This document shows, piece after piece, positions 42,061-48,405 of a stretch of DNA of 64,000 nucleotides. The stretch spans positions 60,306-124,305 of the forward strand of contig CAITPI010000054.1 of the NCBI GenBank assembly GCA_903894295.1, given 5' to 3'. The first letter of the stretch is position 1. The number at the start of each line of letters is the position of its first letter. The notes below the pieces were generated by a model, which was given only the letters and a program-made list of their open reading frames with translations, did no database searches and was not told the DNA's origin. This DNA is from an uncultured Acidimicrobiaceae bacterium (GTDB lineage: Bacteria; Actinomycetota; Acidimicrobiia; Acidimicrobiales; RAAP-2). The translations under genes and the position numbers were made by a program.

Positions 42061-43274
42061 CAGGCCGACTTTCCACTGGAGGCCGACGGCTCCCGGGGCA
42101 GGCCGAGGAACCGCTCGCCGACGATGTTCCGCTGGATCTGTGACGTGCCCGCCGCAATGGTCAGGGAGATCCCTCTCAGCCAGTCTTCGACCATCTCCTC
42201 GGAAGGCAGGGATCCGAGTCCGTCGAGTCCGTCGAGGTCGTCGGCCCCGAGCGAGGCCCGGCCCAGCAGGGAGAGCGAGAACTCGCCCAGCTTGTTGCGC
42301 ACGTCGGGGTAGGCGAGTTTGAAGTAGGTGCCTCCGGTGCCCGGCACGCCGGTCCGGGCCGCCTGGGACACCGTGCGCCGGGTCATGGCGTAGAGGGCAT
42401 CGAGTTCGGCCCGCAGGTGACCGGCCTGGCGACGGACCCCGGGGTCGGACCAGGCGCCGGTCCGCCGGGCGAGGGCGACCGAGGAGGCCAGCAGTTCGAA
42501 GGCTTCGAGGAGATCGCCGACGAAGGCGGTGCCCCGCTCGAAGCTCAACGTCACCATGGTGACCCGCCAGCCATCGTTCTCTTCGCCCACCCGGTTGGCC
42601 ACCGGCACCCGCACGTCGGTCAGGAACAGCTCGGCGAACTCGGTGGAGCCGGCCATGGTGGCCAGGGGCCTGATCTCCACGCCCGGCGTGTCCATGGGAA
42701 GAATCAGCCAGGTGATGCCCCGGTGGCGGCTGTCCTCGGGGCCGGTGCGGACCAGCAGCTCGCAGTAGTCCGCCACCTCGGCGTGCGAGGTCCAGATCTT
42801 GGAGCCGTTGATGACGTACTCGTCACCGTCGCGGACCGCCCGGGTCCGCATGGAGGCGAGGTCGCTGCCGGCGTTGGGTTCGGAGAAGCCCTGGCACCAG
42901 ACGTTGTCGCCCCGGAGGATGGCCGGAAGATACTGCTGACGCTGCTCGGGGGTGCCCTCGGTGATGATGGTCGGCCCGGCGTGGAGCAGGCCGACGAAGT
43001 TCACTCCCACGTACGGGGCATGGGCCCGCTCGAGCTCTTCCTTGAAGATCAACTCTTCGACCGGCGATGCCCCCCGTCCGCCCCCTTCGACCGGCCAGTC
43101 CACACCGGCGTAGCCGGCATCGAAAAGCAGGCGCTGCCAGTTGGTGTCATAGGCCCGACGACCCGGCCAGTCGGTGGGCGCCGGCTTCTCGGGCAGGGTC
43201 GGAATGGTGGCCGCCAACCAACGGCGCAGGTCGGCCCGAAAGGCTTGTTCGGCCTCGGTGTATCGGAGATCCAT
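42060..43274 (-). CDS. Acyl-CoA dehydrogenase, large-subunit type
   Basis: FAD-dependent alpha,beta-dehydrogenation of an acyl-CoA. The 404-residue protein contains CQGFSEPNAGSDLASMRTRAVRDGDEYVINGSKIWTS, the GITWLILPMDTPGVEIRPL segment, VTLSFERGTAFVGDLLEAF and the C-terminal AAGTSQIQRNIVGERFLGLPRE. It pairs with the next gene (1-nt overlap) as in FadE26/27- or FadE28/29-type heterotetramers that act on steroid side-chain or ring-derived CoA esters. It is preceded by an amidohydrolase gene (13-nt gap). The exact acyl substrate is not predictable. Confidence 0.92.
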   Translation of the reverse strand: MDLRYTEAEQAFRADLRRWLAATIPTLPEKPAPTDWPGRRAYDTNWQRLLFDAGYAGVDWPVEGGGRGASPVEELIFKEELERAHAPYVGVNFVGLLHAGPTIITEGTPEQRQQYLPAILRGDNVWCQGFSEPNAGSDLASMRTRAVRDGDEYVINGSKIWTSHAEVADYCELLVRTGPEDSRHRGITWLILPMDTPGVEIRPLATMAGSTEFAELFLTDVRVPVANRVGEENDGWRVTMVTLSFERGTAFVGDLLEAFELLASSVALARRTGAWSDPGVRRQAGHLRAELDALYAMTRRTVSQAARTGVPGTGGTYFKLAYPDVRNKLGEFSLSLLGRASLGADDLDGLDGLGSLPSEEMVEDWLRGISLTIAAGTSQIQRNIVGERFLGLPREPSASSGKSA

Positions 43275-43287
43275 GGCGTCGGACGGA

Positions 43288-44484
43288 CTAGTCGAAGTCG
43301 AGGCCGAAGAGCTTGATGGCGTTGCCCCGCACGACCTTGTACCGCTGGGCGTCGGTGAGTCCCGCCATCTGTTCCTCGGCGATCTCCCGGGTGCGGGGCC
43401 AGGTCGAGTCCGAATGGGGATAGTCCGACTCGTAGGTGATGTTGTCCTCGCCGATCTCGTCGATCAGGCGCAGACCGTTGGGGTCGTCGAAGAAGCAGCC
43501 GAAGACGTGGTCCTTGAAGTAGGAAGACGGCGGATTGGGAACCTTGTCGGCCACCCCACCCCAGCCCCGGTTGTCTTCCCACACCACGTCCATGCGGTGC
43601 AGCAGGTGGGGGATCCAGCCGATCTGGCCCTCGGAGTAGGCCACCTTCAGGTTGGCGAACCGTTCGAAGAGGCCCGACAACAGGAAGTCGGTCATCGAGA
43701 GTTCGGCGTTGATGTGGGTCAGGGACGACCCGACGGCGGCCGGGGCATCGGCCGAGGTGGAGGGCATCTTGGAACTCGAGCCGATGTGCATGTTGACCAC
43801 CATCGACGTCTCGTCACAGGCCCGGAAGAACGGGTCCCAGTAGTTGTCGGGATCATGGATGGACGGCAGGCCGAGGTAGGCCGGGATCTCCGAGAAGCAG
43901 ACCGCCCGCACACCCCGCTCGGCGTTGCGCCGCACTTCGGCGGCGGCCAGGTCGGCATCCCAGAGCGGAACGATGATCAGCGGAATCAGCCGGCCGTTGG
44001 TGCCGGCACACCACTCTTCGACCTGGTAGTCGTTGTAGGCCTGCACGCAAAGCAGGGCGAGTTCCTTGTCCTCCGCTTCGGTGAAGGTCTGGCCGCAGAA
44101 GCGGGGGAAGGTCGGGAAGCACAGGGACGCTTCGATGTGGTTGGCGTCCATGTCCTCCAGGCGCTCCTTTTGGGAGTAGGAGCCGGGACGCATGTCGTCG
44201 TAGGTGATCCCCTTCATGGTGACCTCGTCGCGGGGGACCCCCACGGCCGAGTCCACCCGGAGCAACGGACGCTGGAGCTTCTCGTAGATCCACCAGTCGG
44301 CGTCGGCCGACCCACCGCCTTCGTCCACGGTCAGCTTGCCGCCGACAAAGGTCACCGAGGGCATGGGCTTGCGCACGATGCGGGGTCCGAGTTCCTTGAA
44401 CTTGGCCGGCAGGCGGCTCGTCCAGACGTCGGCAGGCTCGACGATGTGGTCGTCAACGGAGATGATCTTCGGCAGTTCGGCCAT
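43288..44484 (-). CDS. Amidohydrolase 2 family protein
   Basis: A 398-residue metal-dependent hydrolase or decarboxylase of the amidohydrolase 2 family. The N-terminal IISVDDHIVEPADVW is the usual first metal site (D-x-H), GVRAVCFSEIPAYLGLPSIHDPDNYWDPFFRACDE is the barrel core, and VNMHIG and YESDYPHSDSTWP carry further His/Asp ligands. Family members next to acyl-CoA dehydrogenases are frequent in steroid and aromatic degraders. ATG 44484 is preferred to a TTG two codons upstream. Its promoter has a 17-bp spacer between -35 and -10 and an overlapping palindrome. It heads an operon with the two ACAD genes and the LLM oxidoreductase. Confidence 0.87.
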   Translation of the reverse strand: MAELPKIISVDDHIVEPADVWTSRLPAKFKELGPRIVRKPMPSVTFVGGKLTVDEGGGSADADWWIYEKLQRPLLRVDSAVGVPRDEVTMKGITYDDMRPGSYSQKERLEDMDANHIEASLCFPTFPRFCGQTFTEAEDKELALLCVQAYNDYQVEEWCAGTNGRLIPLIIVPLWDADLAAAEVRRNAERGVRAVCFSEIPAYLGLPSIHDPDNYWDPFFRACDETSMVVNMHIGSSSKMPSTSADAPAAVGSSLTHINAELSMTDFLLSGLFERFANLKVAYSEGQIGWIPHLLHRMDVVWEDNRGWGGVADKVPNPPSSYFKDHVFGCFFDDPNGLRLIDEIGEDNITYESDYPHSDSTWPRTREIAEEQMAGLTDAQRYKVVRGNAIKLFGLDFD

Positions 44485-44489
44485 GGCCA

Positions 44490-44518
44490 AGTGTACGTCG
44501 GGTCTGACGGTGTGTCAG
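44490..44518 (-). promoter_or_regulatory. Promoter with overlapping palindromic operator for the amidohydrolase operon
   Basis: On the minus strand CTGACA (44518-44513) and TACACT (44495-44490) are spaced by 17 bp, a good -35/-10 pair, and the ATG lies 5 nt downstream. The -35 box is one arm of the palindrome TCTGACGGTGTGTCAGA (plus strand, 44503-44519). A repressor there would occlude RNA polymerase. The site closely resembles 36025-36039. Confidence 0.55.
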
Positions 44519-44572
44519 ATAATGGACGCACCAGGACGTCCGGCCGCCCGGAAAGCGGCCCGGACTGCCGGC

Positions 44573-45634
44573 TCAGCCGAACTCGTCAACCAGCGAGTCG
44601 AGCACGAGCTGACGGTGGTCGTCGGCGGAGCCCCAGGCTTCGGCGAGCGCCCAGGACCGCTTGAGGTAGAGCTGCAGGTCGCACTCCCACGTGTAGCCGA
44701 TGGCGCCGTGGGCCTGGAGACAGACCCGGGCCGCCTCGGTGGCGGCTTCCGAGGCATAGGCCTTGGCCGTCGAGGCGTTCCGGGCGGCCGACGGGTCTCC
44801 CTGGTCGATCATCCAGGCGGCGGCGTAGACACAGGGCCGGGCGAACTCCAGTTTCACCTGGGCCCCGGCCAACAGGTGCTTGACGGCCTGGAAGCTGCCG
44901 ATGGGCTGGCCAAACTGTTTGCGGTCCTTGGCGTAGTCGACGGTGATGGTGATCATCCGCTCGGCCAGACCGAGCAGGAAGGCGCCCGTTGCGACAAAGG
45001 CCCGCTGTTCGAGGTCGCCCCAGAGCCGCTCGGCCTCATCGCCGGTGGCGATCGACGTCGCCGAACCGGTCGGGTCGGAGGTGAAGCGACCCACGAGCCG
45101 GGTGGGATCGAGGGTGCTGACCGGCTCGGGACGGGCCACCTCGGGGCCGTCACCGTTGGTGGGAACCAGATGGATCTCCCGTATGCCGTCCCGCACGACG
45201 GTCATGAGGACGGCGTCGGCCCCGAGGGCGCCGGCCACCGGGACCAGAGGATCGGCCGACTGGCTCACCGCCATCTTGAGTCCACCCCCCACGAGCGCCT
45301 CCAGGGCGCGTTGGCACCGGTCGTGGCGGCCAGCCAGGGCGGCCAGCACGGGCGCCGCCATGGCGGTGGTCTCGACCAGTGGTTCGGGCAGGGCCGCCCG
45401 CCCGGCCTCTTCCAGCAGCAGGACGAGGTCGACCAGTCCAAGGCCGAGTCCGCCGTTTTCTTCGGGAACGGTGAGGCTGACCACGCCCATCTCGTCAAGG
45501 GTGGTCCAACGACCGGCATCGGCGCTCGGATCGGCGAAGGCGGCCCGGAGGTGGTCCGGGGTGCATTCGTTCTCGAGGACCGAACGAAGTGCGGACTGGA
45601 ACTCGAGCTGTTGCTCGGTGAAGGCGAAGTGCAC
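44573..45634 (-). CDS. Acyl-CoA dehydrogenase, small-subunit type
   Basis: A 353-residue acyl-CoA dehydrogenase homologue. It begins MHFAFTEQQLEFQSALRSVLENECTP-like, has GVVSLTVPEENGGLGLGLVDLVLLLEEAGRAALPEPLVETT, and the C-terminal ITVDYAKDRKQFGQPIGSFQAVKHLLAG and LQAHGAIGYTWECDLQLYLKRSW. As with the other short member, it looks like the partner subunit of a heterotetramer. The large subunit gene lies 98 bp upstream on the same strand. Acts on an unknown CoA ester, possibly steroid-derived. Confidence 0.88.
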   Translation of the reverse strand: MHFAFTEQQLEFQSALRSVLENECTPDHLRAAFADPSADAGRWTTLDEMGVVSLTVPEENGGLGLGLVDLVLLLEEAGRAALPEPLVETTAMAAPVLAALAGRHDRCQRALEALVGGGLKMAVSQSADPLVPVAGALGADAVLMTVVRDGIREIHLVPTNGDGPEVARPEPVSTLDPTRLVGRFTSDPTGSATSIATGDEAERLWGDLEQRAFVATGAFLLGLAERMITITVDYAKDRKQFGQPIGSFQAVKHLLAGAQVKLEFARPCVYAAAWMIDQGDPSAARNASTAKAYASEAATEAARVCLQAHGAIGYTWECDLQLYLKRSWALAEAWGSADDHRQLVLDSLVDEFG

Positions 45635-45732
45635 GAGAGGCTCTTTCCGGTTGAAGGTTCAGGAGAGGGGATCAGAGGGTCGAAACAGGAATGGTGGCGG
45701 GGCCGGGAGGCCGGGAACGGTCCTGTCCGGGC

Positions 45733-46908
45733 TCACTTCCGGGGCAGGCCCAGCATGCGTTCGGCCACGACGTTGCGCTGGATCTCGTTGGTGCCGGCGT
45801 AGATCGGTCCGGCCAGGGCGAAGAGGTAGCCGTCGAGCCAGGCATTGCCTTCGTGGCCGCCGTGACGTTCGGCGTCGGGTCCGAGCAGGGCGAGGGCGGT
45901 CCGATGGATGGCCAGGTCCGTCTCGGACCAGTGGATCTTGTTGGCGCTCGCCTCCGGGCCGACCGAGCCGCCGTTCAGCACCCGGGTGGCCGTGAAGAAA
46001 GTGTTCAGCCGGTACGCCTCGGCATCCATCCATGCCTGGGCCACGTCCCCGGACAGGCGACGGGCCTTCGCGTCGCCGGCCCGGCTGGCGTAGAGGGCCA
46101 CGAGCCGGCGGGCGGCTTCGGTGTAGCGGGCCGGACTCCGCAGGCTGAGGCCCCGCTCGGAGCCGGCGGTGGCCATGGCCACGTTCCAACCCTGGCCGAC
46201 GTCGCCGAGGACGTGGGCATCGGGAACGAAGACATCCTCGAAGAAGATCTCGGCGAAGCCCGTCTCCCCGTCGATCTGGGGAATGGGGCGGACCGTGACG
46301 CCGGGAGTGGCCAGGTCGATCAGGAAGTAGGTGAGGCCCCGGTGCCGCTCGGCCTCGGGGTCGGTCCGGAACAGGCCGAAGCACCACTCGGCAAATGCCC
46401 CGCGTGACGCCCAGGTCTTCTGGCCGGAGAGCAGCCAACCACCTTCGCTGTCCGATCGTCGGGCCCGGCTGCGGATGCCGGCCAGATCGCTGCCGGCGTC
46501 CGGTTCGGACCAGCCCTGGCACCAGATCTCGGCCCCCGACGCCATGGGGGGCAGGAAGCGGGCCTGTTGGTCGGGCGTGCCGAACTCGAACAGGGTGGGT
46601 GCCAACAGGAAGATGCCGTTCTGGCTGACCCGAAGGGGAGCCTGGGCCCGCCAGTACTCCTCCTCGAAGATGAGCCATTCGAGCAGTCCGACGTCCCGGC
46701 CGCCGAACTCCCGTGGCCAGGCGACCACCGACCAGGAGTCGGCAAACATGGTCTGTTCCCAGGCCCGGTGCGCCTCGAAGCCTTCTGCCGTGTCGAGTGA
46801 CGGCAGCGAGCCGGCCGGCGGCACGTGGGCGGTGAGCCAATGGCGCGCTTCCAGCCGGAACGCCTCCTGGTCGGCAGTGAAGTGGAGGTCCATGCTCTTC
46901 TCGGTCAT
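45733..46908 (-). CDS. Acyl-CoA dehydrogenase, large-subunit type
   Basis: A 391-residue acyl-CoA dehydrogenase from ATG 46908, which has AGAGGA upstream; an open extension to 47004 is low complexity. The core motifs are CQGWSEPDAGSDLAGIRSRA, GGWLLSGQKTWASRGAFAEWCFGLFRTD, TYFLIDLATPGVTVRPIP and the C-terminal YAGTNEIQRNVVAERMLGLPRK. It is the likely alpha subunit for the 353-residue gene just downstream. It is divergent from the thiolase gene at 47104, suggesting a shared regulatory region. Confidence 0.92.
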   Translation of the reverse strand: MTEKSMDLHFTADQEAFRLEARHWLTAHVPPAGSLPSLDTAEGFEAHRAWEQTMFADSWSVVAWPREFGGRDVGLLEWLIFEEEYWRAQAPLRVSQNGIFLLAPTLFEFGTPDQQARFLPPMASGAEIWCQGWSEPDAGSDLAGIRSRARRSDSEGGWLLSGQKTWASRGAFAEWCFGLFRTDPEAERHRGLTYFLIDLATPGVTVRPIPQIDGETGFAEIFFEDVFVPDAHVLGDVGQGWNVAMATAGSERGLSLRSPARYTEAARRLVALYASRAGDAKARRLSGDVAQAWMDAEAYRLNTFFTATRVLNGGSVGPEASANKIHWSETDLAIHRTALALLGPDAERHGGHEGNAWLDGYLFALAGPIYAGTNEIQRNVVAERMLGLPRK

Positions 46909-47091
46909 CGGGGTTCCTCTGGTCGGGGTCGGGTCGGCTTGTGGTGGCGCCACCGGGGCGGGTGCCCGTCGGCCCGGTGCCGGTCCGGAACGCCCCCGGC
47001 ACAAGTCGTTGGTTCAGGGCAAACGGAGTCATCGTAGAGGCTCCGCCCCGGTCGGGTTCCACCTCCTGCTCCGGGTAGGCGGTGGTTCGGG

Positions 47092-47097
47092 CACAAT
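47092..47097 (+). promoter_or_regulatory. -10-like element of the thiolase gene (leaderless)
   Basis: CACAAT ends 6 nt before ATG 47104, with no ribosome binding site. It differs from TANNNT at the first base, so it is a weaker match than the others. Confidence 0.25.
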
Positions 47098-47103
47098 GTC
47101 ACC

Positions 47104-48309
47104 ATGCGAAATGCCGTCATTGTCGATGTGGTCCGTACGCCGGTGGGGAAGAAGAACGGCCGTCTCTCCGGTTGGCACGCCGTGGATCTCGCCGCCCAGC
47201 CCTTGCGGGCCCTGATCGAGCGGAACGATCTGGATCCGGCCCTCGTGGAAGACGTCGTCTTCGGGTGCACCATGACGGTGGGGGAGCAGGCCATGAACAT
47301 CGGCCGCAACGCCGCCCTGGCTGCCGGCTTTCCCGACTCGGTGCCGGGCACGACGGTCGACCGCCAGTGCGGTTCGGCCCAGCAGGCGGTGCACTTCGCA
47401 GCCCAGGCGGTGGCCTCGGGAGCCATGGACATCGCCATCGGCGGCGGGGTCGAGGCCATGAGCCGGGTTCCGATCGGCTCGACGACCGAACATGGCCCTG
47501 GTGAGGCCTACGGCCCGGTGGTGCATGGGCGCTTCGACTTCATCCACCAGGGACTCTGCGCCGAGGAGATCGCCCGGCGATGGGGCATCACCCGCGAGGA
47601 GATGGACCGGTTCGCCCTCCGCTCCCACGACCGGGCGGCCACCGCCATCGCCGAAGGACGCTTCGAACGCGAGATCGTCCCGCTGGCCACCCGGCGGGCC
47701 CGCATCGAGGAGAAGGTGGCCGTGGCCGGCACCGACGAGGGTGATCCGGCCGACGAGGGACTGCTGACCTTCGACGAAGGGGTGCGGGCCGGATCGGACT
47801 ACGACAAGCTGGCGTCGTTGCCCCCGTGCTTTGTCGAGAACGGACGGGTGACCGCCGCGTCCTCCTCCCAGATCTCCGACGGCGCCGGGGCCGTGTTGAT
47901 CATGACCGAAGAGAAGGCGTCCGAGCTCGGACTCACCCCCCGGGCCCGGTTCCACACGTTTGCCGTGGCCGCCAACGATCCGGTGATCATGCTCACCGCC
48001 CCGATTCCGGCCACCCGTCTGGTGCTGGCCAAGTCCGGGCTGAGTCTCGACGACATCGACCTGGTGGAGATCAACGAGGCGTTCGCCTCGGTCGTCCTCG
48101 CCTGGGAGAAGGAGTTCCATCCGGACATGGACAAGGTGAACGTGAACGGCGGGGCCATCGCCATCGGCCACCCCACCGGTGGTTCGGGCGCCCGCCTGAT
48201 GGCCACCCTGCTCAACGAGATGGAACGGACCGGTGCCCGCTACGGCCTGCAGACCATGTGCGAGGGCGGCGGACAGGCCAACGCCACCATCATCGAGCGG
48301 CTGGGGTGA
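47104..48309 (+). CDS. Thiolase (acetyl-CoA acetyltransferase, FadA5/FadA6-like)
   Basis: Thiolytic cleavage of a 3-oxoacyl-CoA. All catalytic residues are present in 401 residues: Cys89 in TVDRQCGSAQQA, His356 in GGAIAIGHPTGGSG and Cys386 in MCEGGGQ. The start VIVDVVRTPVGKKNGRLSGWHA and the block VEINEAFASVVLAWEKEFHPDMDKVNVNGGAIAIGHP-like resemble the steroid thiolases FadA5 and FadA6 of mycobacteria. It is divergent from a pair of acyl-CoA dehydrogenase genes. A role in thiolysis during steroid side-chain or ring breakdown is inferred from similarity and context. Its mRNA is probably leaderless. Confidence 0.92.
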   Translation: MRNAVIVDVVRTPVGKKNGRLSGWHAVDLAAQPLRALIERNDLDPALVEDVVFGCTMTVGEQAMNIGRNAALAAGFPDSVPGTTVDRQCGSAQQAVHFAAQAVASGAMDIAIGGGVEAMSRVPIGSTTEHGPGEAYGPVVHGRFDFIHQGLCAEEIARRWGITREEMDRFALRSHDRAATAIAEGRFEREIVPLATRRARIEEKVAVAGTDEGDPADEGLLTFDEGVRAGSDYDKLASLPPCFVENGRVTAASSSQISDGAGAVLIMTEEKASELGLTPRARFHTFAVAANDPVIMLTAPIPATRLVLAKSGLSLDDIDLVEINEAFASVVLAWEKEFHPDMDKVNVNGGAIAIGHPTGGSGARLMATLLNEMERTGARYGLQTMCEGGGQANATIIERLG

Positions 48310-48368
48310 CCCGCCGGGAACGCCGGACCTGATCCGGCCCGAGCCCATCCGGTCCGAGCCCACCAGCT

Positions 48369-48389
48369 CTGACCCGAGGTGTGGGTCAG
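48369..48389. terminator. Perfect 7-bp hairpin between converging genes
   Basis: CTGACCC (48369-48375) and GGGTCAG (48383-48389) form a perfect stem with a 7-nt loop, in the 96-bp gap between the thiolase gene and the GGDEF/EAL gene. It is likely a bidirectional terminator without a T-run. Confidence 0.5.
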
Positions 48390-48405
48390 TGCTGGTCGGT
48401 GCTCC

